Shown: positions 26,530-35,511 of the stretch, piece by piece | How positions within the stretch are numbered: the stretch's first letter is position 1 | How the letters are laid out: each line of letters starts with the position of its first letter | Assembly: GCA_027011045.1 (NCBI GenBank) | Contig: JALVAT010000006.1 | Coordinates: forward strand, 1-40,539 | DNA from: Microcaldota archaeon | GTDB taxonomy: Archaea; Iainarchaeota; Iainarchaeia; JAADDC01 | Direction of reading: 5' to 3' | DNA length: 40,539 bases | Position numbers and translations under genes: made by a program | The notes under the pieces: generated by a model | What the model saw: only the letters and a program-made list of their open reading frames with translations | The model's database searches: none | What the model was told of the DNA's origin: nothing

Positions 26530-26848
26530 AACCGTATCCCGGTTGACGTGACCGTGCATGGGGCTTGCAGCCCCATACCCAACCGGTTGTGCGTGCGGCC
26601 AAAGTGCCGCACCCGCCATCCCGGTTGACATCGCAAGCTTCGCTTGCGTGCACGCGAACGGAGTTCGCGATGCGTGACCGTACATGGGGCTTTCAGCCCC
26701 ATACTCAACCGGGTGTGCGTGCGGCTGAAGTGCCGCATCCGCGGCAGCGTCAACCGATGTAGCGGTTGCTCGGCTGACGCGGAGCTAACTGGGGATCTGC
26801 GATCCCCAATTATGCACCGGTTGTGTGGTCGGTTGCTTGCAACCGGCC
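26529..26848. repeat. Hairpin mosaic upstream (5' side) of tRNA-Leu(UAG)
   Basis: CAACCG/CGGTTG 26529-26545; ATGGGGCT-TGC-AGCCCCAT 26558-26576; GTGCGGC/GCCGCAC 26593-26612; CGCAAGC-TTC-GCTTGCG 26632-26648; CGCGAAC-GGA-GTTCGCG 26653-26669; ATGGGGCT-TTC-AGCCCCAT 26684-26702; TGCGGC/GCCGCA 26720-26737; CAACCG/CGGTTG 26751-26768; TGGGGATC-TGC-GATCCCCA 26790-26808; GGTCGGTTGC-TT-GCAACCGGCC 26827-26848. Confidence 0.88.
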
Positions 26849-26895
26849 TCGCGGACCCGCGGGCCGATGTGGCGGCCGCTCTGTTCACGGACCGC

Positions 26896-26906
26896 CTCTT
26901 TTATAT
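26896..26906. promoter_or_regulatory. Near-symmetric TATA element (cttttatatc) able to serve the HTH gene (+) and possibly the tRNA-Leu(UAG) precursor (-)
   Basis: About 26-28 nt before GTG 26930 on +; reads gatataaaag on - with predicted start near 26874, beyond the hairpin array. Confidence 0.45.
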
Positions 26907-26929
26907 CGTGCCATTATTCTTATAGATTT

Positions 26930-27250
26930 GTGCAATGGGGTGTGGATGACGTAAGGGCGCTTATGCGTGCCCTTGGTGCAAAAAAATCCGAGATTTCGGT
27001 CTACCTCGCCCTCTATCGCAGGGGGCCCGCCACTGTGCGTGACCTTGTCGAGAGGACCGGTCTTTCCGAGAGGACCGTTCGGGTTGCTCTCCGCTCCCTT
27101 TTGAATGGGGGCTATGTGTCCGTCGAAAAATCGGGTCGTTCCAACGTGTACTCTGCCGTTTCTCCAAGCGTTATCTCTCAAAAGTTTAGGAAAAAGGTTG
27201 AGGAGTACTTCTCCTCCATGTTCACGCGTCTTCGATCCCGTTCATCGTGA
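26930..27250 (+). CDS. HTH transcriptional regulator (TrmB/winged-helix type)
   Basis: [56 protein letters not shown] 26930 (leaderless) or GTG 26942. Confidence 0.75.
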   Translation: MQWGVDDVRALMRALGAKKSEISVYLALYRRGPATVRDLVERTGLSERTVRVALRSLLNGGYVSVEKSGRSNVYSAVSPSVISQKFRKKVEEYFSSMFTRLRSRSS

Positions 27251-28181
27251 TCCTGAATATCGCTTCTCCCTCTGGCAGGTGCGGCGAGTCCACGAGCCTT
27301 GCTACGCGCTTATCTCCCTTGCTCTTCTTGATGTAGATGCGGTAGGTCGCCGCGTGTCCCAGGACGTGTCCACCCACTGGTTCCGTTGGGTCGCCGAAGA
27401 ACATATCTGGCTTAGCCATCACCTGGTTCGTGACAACCACCGCCACGTTGTACGTGTCTGCCAGCTTCTGCAGAGTATGTATGTGCCTGTTCAGCTTCTG
27501 CTGTCGCTCTGCCAGCGCTCCCCTGCCAACGTACTCGGCTCTGAAGTGTGCAGTTAGAGAATCCACGATTATGAGCTTTATGTTCTTCTCCTCTATGATC
27601 TCGCGGGCCTTTTCCGCCAGCAGCATCTGGTGATCCGAGTTATACGCCCTCGCGACGTATATGTGCTCCAACGCCTGCTCTGGATCCAGCCCAACGTGCT
27701 TTGCCATCTGTATGATTCTTTCGGGCCTGAACGTGTTTTCCGTGTCTATGTACAGGGCGTTTCCGTCCAAACCGCCCTTTTCAAGGGGTAGCTGCACGTT
27801 TACTGCCAGCTGGTGGCATATCTGTGTCTTTCCAGACCCGAACTTACCGTAGAACTCCGTGATTGCCTGTGTCTCTACCCCGCCTCCGATGAGCTCATCC
27901 AAAGCCTGGGAGCCCGTCGTAATTCTGCCCACGTCCTTTCTCCGTTCCATGAGCTCCTTTGCGGACATCCAACCCATTTCAAGGGCTTCCCTGGCTGCGT
28001 TGATGATCTTTATTGCGGTACCCTCTCCGAGACCTGCTACTTCAGCGAGTTCCGCGGGCGACGCCACCGCTATTGATTCAACGGTTGTGTATCCAGCTTC
28101 TCTGAGCTTTTCCGCGGTCGTGGGACCAATTCCGGGCAAATCCTCTATGCGTTGAACCTTTTTCTTCTCCTTTTCCGCCAT
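27222..28181 (-). CDS. radA: DNA repair/recombination protein RadA
   Basis: Hh[21 protein letters not shown], Walker [17 protein letters not shown]. Confidence 0.97.
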   Translation of the reverse strand: MAEKEKKKVQRIEDLPGIGPTTAEKLREAGYTTVESIAVASPAELAEVAGLGEGTAIKIINAAREALEMGWMSAKELMERRKDVGRITTGSQALDELIGGGVETQAITEFYGKFGSGKTQICHQLAVNVQLPLEKGGLDGNALYIDTENTFRPERIIQMAKHVGLDPEQALEHIYVARAYNSDHQMLLAEKAREIIEEKNIKLIIVDSLTAHFRAEYVGRGALAERQQKLNRHIHTLQKLADTYNVAVVVTNQVMAKPDMFFGDPTEPVGGHVLGHAATYRIYIKKSKGDKRVARLVDSPHLPEGEAIFRITMNGIEDA

Positions 28182-28240
28182 GTAAAAACTCGGGATTTCG
28201 TGTTAATAAAGCTGTGGAGACCTTGCTTTCCCCTAATCCC

Positions 28241-29578
28241 CTAATCAGTACCGACCATTCTCTCGACTTCCTCCAGCTCCCTTTTCACGATCTGCTGGTA
28301 GTCGGGCCTGCCGATGCGGAATGCTCGCATTTCCCTTTGCCCGTCACTCCTTTCAGATACCCTTCCGCGTATGGTGACCTCATCCCCGAGCAGGTGTTCT
28401 AGCATTTGCTTCGGATCGTCATTGGGGTTTGTGGGCTCGTTTTTCCCGTATAGCTGTCTCGCTGCGTCCCCAAAGGCTATTACCCTTATGACACCGGTTC
28501 CATCGTCAACCTCTATGGATGCGGCGGGGCTCGTTCGAACATCCTTGCTTCCGCAGGCGGTGCACACCCACTCTCCGTTTTCCCACGTTGCTCTTGCACC
28601 ACACACGTTGCAGAATGCGGTAATAGGCGTTATTCTGTATATTTGGACGACGATCCCTCGTATCGTTGCCCATTCTCCGTCTTCGACCTCGGCGATGGGG
28701 GTGATAGTCTCCGTACGGCTCCTTCCCGCCACCGCCTGGAACTGCTCCCGTAGGTCTTCCCGTTTTCTCGCGTATCCTGATCTGCCTACGTGCACGTTTA
28801 TTCCCGCCGTTCCTTGACGCGTGTACCCATTGATGATCTCGATCACGTCTCCTTCCTGGAGGTCAAGCTCCGCATTGTCGCCCCAGAGGACAACTCTAAC
28901 GGTTCCGTCCTTGTCTGCACCTATGAAGGCGCGCATCTTGGTCTTTCCAAAGCTGGTTTCAACTTCCCTGGGTGGATACGCCCTCAGCACCCGCAGGATG
29001 ATGTTCACGTTGTTCTGGCCCTCCGCTAGCTGTGCGGTGGACGTGTGGGGCTCCCAGCTCTCCGGAGCCTCTACATCAACACCCTCTGGATTGACAAGCA
29101 ACCTGCTATCGAAGGACAGCCTCAGGGCCGTTTGCCCGTTGTACTCCTCGGCGTATCCGTTAATGACTTCTACAACATCGCCTATTCTGATCTTTCCCTT
29201 TTCTACGAGCTCCACGTCTCTGTTCCACAGTGTGACGCGTATGGAGCCGCTTTTGTCCCCTATTATTATTCTGCAGTATTTGCCGGTTCTGCCGTTCTTC
29301 TGGAATGTTTTCGGCGGATATATACGAAGAACCCGGCCCATCACGTCAATGCGTTCCATCCCCGGCTCTATTTGGCCGATTAGAACACGTCTGCTTAGCT
29401 CTCTGTCCAGATCGATCTCTACGCCGAGCTCCTTTGCAACGGCGTATGTTGCCCCCGCCTCTGTGAGCAGCCCTGCGAATTCCTTCATTTTTTCCTCTAT
29501 GCGCCGCTTTACCTCTTCCTCTGGTATTCCTGCTCGCTGGGAGATCTTCTTTATGAGTGCGTCGATGTCGGCAAGCAC
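28241..29578 (-). CDS. replication protein A (multi-OB-fold ssDNA-binding protein with zinc finger)
   Basis: Repeated OB folds and CNVC...CTAC zinc finger; GTG 29578 preferred (TTG 29596 alternative). Confidence 0.9.
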   Translation of the reverse strand: MLADIDALIKKISQRAGIPEEEVKRRIEEKMKEFAGLLTEAGATYAVAKELGVEIDLDRELSRRVLIGQIEPGMERIDVMGRVLRIYPPKTFQKNGRTGKYCRIIIGDKSGSIRVTLWNRDVELVEKGKIRIGDVVEVINGYAEEYNGQTALRLSFDSRLLVNPEGVDVEAPESWEPHTSTAQLAEGQNNVNIILRVLRAYPPREVETSFGKTKMRAFIGADKDGTVRVVLWGDNAELDLQEGDVIEIINGYTRQGTAGINVHVGRSGYARKREDLREQFQAVAGRSRTETITPIAEVEDGEWATIRGIVVQIYRITPITAFCNVCGARATWENGEWVCTACGSKDVRTSPAASIEVDDGTGVIRVIAFGDAARQLYGKNEPTNPNDDPKQMLEHLLGDEVTIRGRVSERSDGQREMRAFRIGRPDYQQIVKRELEEVERMVGTD

Positions 29579-29605
29579 AAAAACAATTGCCCTCAACTCT
29601 TCTTA

Positions 29606-30391
29606 ATGCGATATGCGTTTCGCGTTGGATACGTTGGTGAGGGGTATCACGGTCTTGCGCGCCAGCCGAACGTTCCCACGGTAGAAGGGGAAATTCTACG
29701 CGTTTTCACGGAAAGGGGCTACCGTCGGGATGATGGTTTCTTCCTATTTTCCAGCAGAACCGACAAGGGCGTCCACGCCCTTGCCAACGTCTTCGCCGCG
29801 GAGATAAGGCGAGAGCCAAAGCTCGGTGAGATAAACTCGCGGCTTAATGGTATTTGGATATGGGCGTATGCGCCTGTACCGCATTCTTTTAACCCGATAC
29901 GCGATGTTCGGCTTCGTTGGTATCGGTACGTATTTCCCCATCGCTTTTCTGCAGAGCAGGAGGAGCGGATGCGTGAGGCGGCGGCGCTCCTTATTGGCAG
30001 GCACGACTTTTCATCCTTCGCGATTCTCGAGGATAAGAACCCTGTTCGAACTGTGAAACGAATAGAAATTTTCAACACCGGCTATACCGTGATGGATATT
30101 TACGCCCCGGGTTTCCTCCGCCAAATGGTTCGACGAATCGCCACTGCCCTTATGCGTGTGGCCCTGGGCGAGTGGGATCTTGATGAAATCCGCCGACGGC
30201 TGGAGGAAAGGGATCCGGTGCCTCCAGCGCCACCGGAGGGGCTCATTCTGATGGACGTCTACTACCCGACCGTTTCCTGGACCGTTGATACCGACTGGTA
30301 CGGAAGAATGATGGAGTTTTGGGCAGAGGAGGAAAGAAAGAGTATGGTGCGGGCATCCCTGGCCCGTGCACGGCTATTCTTCCAGCCGTAG
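29606..30391 (+). CDS. truA: tRNA pseudouridine(38-40) synthase TruA
   Basis: VGYVGEGYHGLARQPNVPTVEGEI, SSRTDKGVHALANVF. Confidence 0.94.
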   Translation: MRYAFRVGYVGEGYHGLARQPNVPTVEGEILRVFTERGYRRDDGFFLFSSRTDKGVHALANVFAAEIRREPKLGEINSRLNGIWIWAYAPVPHSFNPIRDVRLRWYRYVFPHRFSAEQEERMREAAALLIGRHDFSSFAILEDKNPVRTVKRIEIFNTGYTVMDIYAPGFLRQMVRRIATALMRVALGEWDLDEIRRRLEERDPVPPAPPEGLILMDVYYPTVSWTVDTDWYGRMMEFWAEEERKSMVRASLARARLFFQP

Positions 30392-31927
30392 CCTCTTCAC
30401 TGCGAAATCCCTGTCCAGGGAGAGGAGGAATCCTGCTGCCCTTGGGCCCCTGTCTTTCCCGATGAACAGGCGGTAGATCCAGGGGAAGAACTCCCTGGGC
30501 GATGAAACACTTTTGGCAGTCTCGAATATTATTGTGTTCAGTTCCTCCTCCGTTACGCCGCGCTCTATGGCCTCTGCAATCCGCTCGAGCCCCTTCCTTA
30601 TGTTTTCTGGCACTTCTATTGCCGGCAGCTCTTCAAGTATCTTGAACTTCACGTTGTCCGGCGCGTACTTCTCCACCCAGTTCCTTGCCCGCTCTGCCCG
30701 TGCTAGCACCCGTTTCCAGTCCTCGTCGCTGATATTCTCTGGGATCTTGCCCATTCGTACGAGCGTTTCCCTTAGCTTCTCCTCGTCCATACCCGGTAGC
30801 TGCACGAGGTTCACCAGCGTGGAGAAGGGCACGCGCACCGGTTTCTTCTCGGGCATGGGCTCCATGGCTATCCAGTACGCGCGCAGGAGATCCTCGTCAT
30901 GCTCTGCCCCGTTCCAGTACGCTTCCTCCGTTCTGTCGAACTCGTCATACTGCTTCAAGAGGTCCAGTCCGAGGTCTATCTTTATCTCCTTGTTCGGCCT
31001 GTAGCGTGCGTAATAGAAGAGGATCAGCTCTGGCTCCATCACCTCGAGAAGGTCCGAGATCAGGATCACGTTGCCCTTGGAGCCGCTCATCTTGCCCTTC
31101 TGGCCCTTTATGCTCACGAACTCGTACATAAGCGTGCTTGGTGGTTCCCTCTCGAAGATCTCCCGCACTATGATGCTCCCCGTCTCGAAGGATCCTCCCG
31201 CCGCGTGGTGGTCCTTGCCCGCCGGCTCGAAATCGATCCCGAGCTTTGACCAGCGCGCCGGCCAGTCCACGCGCCACCGCATCTTTACGTTGCCATCGCG
31301 TATATGCGTTTTTCCTTCGTGGCCGCAGGAGTTGCATTTATAGTGTATATACTCTCCGTCGAAGGACAGTATCGTTGTGCCATCCTTCCGGCATTTCTCA
31401 CAATACACGTAAACGGGCCACCAGTCGTCGGGAAGCGGTTCCTGCTTTGCCTGCTCCCTTATTTTGTTAAGCACCTCTCGTATCCTTTCTTTTTTCTCCA
31501 GCGCTATGCGTATCTCGTTCTCGAAGAACCCCTGCTTGTATAGCTGTTCTGCGTGTAGGAACTCCACCTTCATGCCGAGCTTCGCTATTTCCTCTTCGAA
31601 CTGATCCATGAAGTGGTGAGCGTAGCTCCTGTGACAGCCCCAGGGATCAGGAACCTCTGAAACAGGCTTTCCCAAGTGCTCCTTCCACTCCTCGGGCACA
31701 TTTTTGGGCACCTTTCTAAATCGATCGTAGTCATCCCAGAAGTGGATCACGCGAACCTTTTTTCCCTTGGCGCGCAGGGCCTTGGCCACCGCCCAGACCG
31801 TGAAGGCCTCGCGGAAGTTGCCGATGTGCACAAATCCAGAGGGCGTTATCCCAGATTCGAAGACGTATTCCTCTTTGTCCCCGCGCTCCCGTATAACGCG
31901 TTCAGCCGTCACGTCTGCCCAGTGCAT
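30374..31927 (-). CDS. lysS: class I lysyl-tRNA synthetase
   Basis: SGITPSGFVHIGNFREAF (HIGH-like) and KMSGSKG; class I LysRS sequence. Confidence 0.95.
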   Translation of the reverse strand: MHWADVTAERVIRERGDKEEYVFESGITPSGFVHIGNFREAFTVWAVAKALRAKGKKVRVIHFWDDYDRFRKVPKNVPEEWKEHLGKPVSEVPDPWGCHRSYAHHFMDQFEEEIAKLGMKVEFLHAEQLYKQGFFENEIRIALEKKERIREVLNKIREQAKQEPLPDDWWPVYVYCEKCRKDGTTILSFDGEYIHYKCNSCGHEGKTHIRDGNVKMRWRVDWPARWSKLGIDFEPAGKDHHAAGGSFETGSIIVREIFEREPPSTLMYEFVSIKGQKGKMSGSKGNVILISDLLEVMEPELILFYYARYRPNKEIKIDLGLDLLKQYDEFDRTEEAYWNGAEHDEDLLRAYWIAMEPMPEKKPVRVPFSTLVNLVQLPGMDEEKLRETLVRMGKIPENISDEDWKRVLARAERARNWVEKYAPDNVKFKILEELPAIEVPENIRKGLERIAEAIERGVTEEELNTIIFETAKSVSSPREFFPWIYRLFIGKDRGPRAAGFLLSLDRDFAVKRLRLEE

Positions 31928-31958
31928 GAATAAAATCTTATCCGTCCTTCATATAAAT
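31928..31958. promoter_or_regulatory. 31-bp divergent promoter between lysS and rtcB
   Basis: taaaatctta (+, about 26 nt before rtcB ATG 31959) and atttatatga (-, about 26 nt before lysS ATG 31927). Confidence 0.55.
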
Positions 31959-33398
31959 ATGCCCAGAATTCTCAAGATTCGCGAGGCCGTCTGGGAGATT
32001 CCAAGGTCCGAGCGCCCGGACATGAGGGTGCCTGCGCGCATCTACGGGACGGAGAAGATTGTGAACGCGCTTGATGAGGGTGCCATAACCCAGGCAATGA
32101 ATGTGGCGACTCTTCCGGGTATCCAGAAGTACTCCATCATGCTCCCCGATGCCCACCAGGGCTACGGCTTTCCCATTGGCGGTGTGGCTGCCTTTGATGC
32201 GGAAGAGGGTGTTATATCTCCTGGCGGCGTTGGGTTCGACATAAACTGCGGTGTTCGCCTCATCCGAACGGATCTAACGTACTCCGACGTCAAGGATCGG
32301 CTGGATGAGCTCGTTGACGTCCTATTTAAGAACGTGCCCGCCGGCCTTGGTTCCGAGAGTCATATTCGCCTATCGGACGGCGACTTCGACGAGGTCATGA
32401 CCGAAGGCGTCTACTGGGCCGTGGACAAGGGCTACGCCTGGGAGGACGATCCCAAGCACATAGAGGAGAACGGAAGAATGTCTGGCGCCGATCCAGACAA
32501 GGTGTCCGCCCGTGCGAGGAAGCGCGGCAGGAAGGAACTGGGGACCCTTGGCTCGGGCAACCATTTTCTGGAGATACAGAGGGTTTCCCGCATATTCGAC
32601 GAGAAGATCGCCAGGCGCTTTGGCCTCTTTGAGGATCAGATCGTCATCATGATTCACACCGGTTCCCGCGGTTTCGGGCACCAGATAGCCTCCGATTACA
32701 TCCGTGTGATGGAGGAAGCGGGCAGAAAGTATGGCATAAAACTCCCGGACCGCCAACTGGCGGCAGCTCCCTTCCAGTCAGACGAGGCACAGGACTACTT
32801 CGCCGCCATGAAGGCTGCGGTGAACTATGCCTTTACGAACCGGCAGATGATCACGCACTTCGTCCGCCAGTCCTTCGAGGCGATCTTCGGCGAGGATGCG
32901 GAGGACCTGGGGATGCGCATCGTTTACGACGTAGCGCACAACATAGCGAAGCTTGAGGAACACATTGTGGACGGAGAGCGGAAGAGACTGGTGGTTCACC
33001 GTAAGGGTGCTACCCGCGCGTTCCCCGCAGGCCGTCCCGAGGTCCCCAAGACATACGAGGGCGTTGGACACCCCGTTCTCATTCCTGGTAGCATGGGCAC
33101 GGCGTCCTACGTGATGGTTGGCACGGAGAGGGCGCTTGAGGAGACCTTTGGGAGTATCTGCCACGGTGCTGGCCGCGTGTTGTCCCGTACAAAGGCAAGG
33201 AAGGTTCATCCCGGCGAGGACGTTTTGAAGCGCCTGGAGGCCCAGGGGAAGAGGGTCCGCGCCGTTTCCATGAAGGTGCTTGCAGAGGAGGCCCCCGACG
33301 CCTACAAGGATGTGGACGAGGTAATCAGATCCGTGGAAATCGCTGGGATTGCCAGAAAGGTCGCGCGGATGATCCCCTTGGGCGTGGTCAAGGGTTAG
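31959..33398 (+). CDS. rtcB: RNA-splicing ligase RtcB
   Basis: MLPDAHQGYGFPIGGVAAFDAEEGVISPGGVGFDINCGVRLIRT, MIHTGSRGFGHQI; start trimmed to ATG 31959. Confidence 0.97.
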   Translation: MPRILKIREAVWEIPRSERPDMRVPARIYGTEKIVNALDEGAITQAMNVATLPGIQKYSIMLPDAHQGYGFPIGGVAAFDAEEGVISPGGVGFDINCGVRLIRTDLTYSDVKDRLDELVDVLFKNVPAGLGSESHIRLSDGDFDEVMTEGVYWAVDKGYAWEDDPKHIEENGRMSGADPDKVSARARKRGRKELGTLGSGNHFLEIQRVSRIFDEKIARRFGLFEDQIVIMIHTGSRGFGHQIASDYIRVMEEAGRKYGIKLPDRQLAAAPFQSDEAQDYFAAMKAAVNYAFTNRQMITHFVRQSFEAIFGEDAEDLGMRIVYDVAHNIAKLEEHIVDGERKRLVVHRKGATRAFPAGRPEVPKTYEGVGHPVLIPGSMGTASYVMVGTERALEETFGSICHGAGRVLSRTKARKVHPGEDVLKRLEAQGKRVRAVSMKVLAEEAPDAYKDVDEVIRSVEIAGIARKVARMIPLGVVKG

Positions 33399-34065
33399 CG
33401 CCCATATTGCGGAGGTAACGTATCTCCAGGGCCCTGTTGTATGCATTCTCTAGCTTGGGATGTACGTTCTTTTTTCTTTCCTTGTATATGTGGAAGAGGG
33501 TGGGCTCTTCTGCTAATATCTCGGCTATCTTGTTAAGGAACTCGCCATATTTGTCGCTGTGTTCGTAGTATTCCTCGAGAAGTTCATTGTATTGTTGGTG
33601 GGCTCTAAGAAATGCCGAAACAACCTTTTCGGGAATTCCTGTGGCCTCTGCTATCTTGTCTGGCGGAAGGACCTTGGAATGGGATACTATCGTTTCTGGT
33701 TCTCCACCGTGTTTCTTTAAGGTGCTGGCCCGTCTTCTCCTCTCCCTTAGCGCTTCCGCTAGGTCCATCTGCAGTATTTTGTCCCTGTTCTCAAACTTCC
33801 ACAGGTGCTTCTCAAACTCATCGAGTATTCTTGCTACCGCGTCGCCGAGTTCGCCTCTTGCCGCAGATTTTACGAAACGTTCCATCGGTTTCGATGGATT
33901 GGCCCTTTGGAAGAGCTGTTTTCTTTTTCTCGCGGTATCCACTACGAAAAGGATGTCGCTCATATCTATGGCTTTTTTCCGTGATATCTCCCTCAGGCGT
34001 CTCCGGGTTGCCTCGTCGAACACCACAACCACATCTGGAAGTCCCACTTTAAACCTTTTCTCCAC
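33388..34065 (-). CDS. uncharacterized highly charged protein
   Basis: 225 aa ORF filling the gap between rtcB and psmA; GTG start; no family recognised from sequence. Confidence 0.7.
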   Translation of the reverse strand: MEKRFKVGLPDVVVVFDEATRRRLREISRKKAIDMSDILFVVDTARKRKQLFQRANPSKPMERFVKSAARGELGDAVARILDEFEKHLWKFENRDKILQMDLAEALRERRRRASTLKKHGGEPETIVSHSKVLPPDKIAEATGIPEKVVSAFLRAHQQYNELLEEYYEHSDKYGEFLNKIAEILAEEPTLFHIYKERKKNVHPKLENAYNRALEIRYLRNMGANP

Positions 34066-34099
34066 CCTTGAATAGGTAGAGTGGAGAGGTGAGCGACAG

Positions 34100-34816
34100 A
34101 TGTATCCGTTTTCTGGAGCCGCAGCTTATGATCGGGCAATAACGGTGTTTTCCCCGGAGGGGGAGCTTTACCAGGTAAAATACGCCACGAAGGCAGCTGA
34201 GCGCGGCACCCTCGGCGTTGGTATCGTGTACAAGGACGGTGTGCTCCTCGCTGCAGACAAGCGCATTACGTCGAAGCTCGTGGTTACCCCCACCCTCGAG
34301 AAGCTCTTCATAATAGACGACCACATCGCCATCCTTTACTCTGGCCTTGTTGGGGATGCGCGGGTTCTTGCGGACTATGCGCGGGACGTTGCTGAGCAGC
34401 ATCGTATCCTTTACGACGAACCCATATCCGTGGAGCGCCTGGCAAAGGAAATCGCCCGAATCAAGCAGGCATACACGCAGTACGGCGGTACCCGCCCCTT
34501 CGGCGTTACCTTTCTCATCGCGGGTTACAATGATCATCCACGACTCTTCGAAACGCAGCCCTCCGGCACCCTGCTCGAGTACTACGCGGATGCCATCGGT
34601 AACAAGAAGTACGATGTGATGGAGCTTCTGGAATCCGAGTGGAAGAGGGATATTGACAGGGAATCCGCGATCCGCCTTGCTCTCAAGGCGATTAAGCAGT
34701 CACTCGCCGAGGACGAGTCCATTACCCCTGAGCGGATAATCCTCGCAACTATAGAGAAGGATACCGGCATCCACGTCTTTTCGCCCGACGAGGTAGCCAA
34801 GTTCCTCGAGGGGTAG
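34100..34816 (+). CDS. psmA: proteasome subunit alpha
   Basis: YDRAITVFSPEGELYQVKYATKAAERGTLGVGI. Confidence 0.97.
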   Translation: MYPFSGAAAYDRAITVFSPEGELYQVKYATKAAERGTLGVGIVYKDGVLLAADKRITSKLVVTPTLEKLFIIDDHIAILYSGLVGDARVLADYARDVAEQHRILYDEPISVERLAKEIARIKQAYTQYGGTRPFGVTFLIAGYNDHPRLFETQPSGTLLEYYADAIGNKKYDVMELLESEWKRDIDRESAIRLALKAIKQSLAEDESITPERIILATIEKDTGIHVFSPDEVAKFLEG

Positions 34817-34818
34817 CC

Positions 34819-35511
34819 ATGGTAAGCGTGGATAAGGCCATCATTGCCAGGTATGAGAAGGGTGGCCAGCGTTTCGAGATCTTGGTAGATCCGGACCTTG
34901 CCTGGAAGCTGAAGAAGGGCGAAGACGTGGATCTTGACGATATGCTTGCTACCTTCGAGGTCTTCCGCGACGTGCGGAAGGGGGAGCGCGCCCCTGAGTC
35001 GGAGGTACAGAAGGTCTTTGGCACCACCGACATATACGAGATCGCCCGGAAGATCATCAAGGAAGGGGAGGTACACCTCACAACGGAGCAGCGCAGGCGT
35101 CTCTATGAGGAGACCCGTCAGAAAATCGCGAACATCATTGCGAAGCGCGCCATAGACCCCCGTACTGGAGCTCCCCACACCGTTCAGCGTATCCTCGCAG
35201 CAATGGATCAGGCGAAGGTGCACGTGGATATATTCAAGAGCCCCGAGGAGCAGGTGCAGTCCGTTGTTGATGCAATCCGAAGAATCATCCCCATCCGCAT
35301 AGAGAACAAGAAACTGGAGCTCATAATCCCGGCGCAGTATGCATCCAAGGCCTATGGTAAGCTCCACAGCTACAAGGTCCTTCGGGAGAATTGGCAGTCC
35401 GACGGATCCCTGCGCGTCGTTATTGAAGTTCCTGCGGGGATTCTTGAGGATGTTCTCCACGAATTCGCAAATCTTACCCATGGAGATATTCAATCCAAGA
35501 TTCTGGAGTGA
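34819..35511 (+). CDS. ribosome maturation protein SBDS
   Basis: SBDS/SDO1 family sequence; adjacent to psmA/exosome genes. Confidence 0.95.
   Translation: MVSVDKAIIARYEKGGQRFEILVDPDLAWKLKKGEDVDLDDMLATFEVFRDVRKGERAPESEVQKVFGTTDIYEIARKIIKEGEVHLTTEQRRRLYEETRQKIANIIAKRAIDPRTGAPHTVQRILAAMDQAKVHVDIFKSPEEQVQSVVDAIRRIIPIRIENKKLELIIPAQYASKAYGKLHSYKVLRENWQSDGSLRVVIEVPAGILEDVLHEFANLTHGDIQSKILE

Noticed and set aside
26529-26848. Possible CRISPR array
   Set aside because: Repeats are palindromic modules of different lengths with no regular spacer spacing and no unique spacers.
26327-26925. ORFs spanning the tRNA-Leu(UAG)/hairpin region, both strands
   Set aside because: Overlap a tRNA and inverted repeats; translations are repetitive and without family similarity.
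31767-31958. Upstream extension of rtcB
   Set aside because: Overlaps lysS coding sequence on the opposite strand; RtcB similarity starts at MPRILKIREAVWEI (31959).
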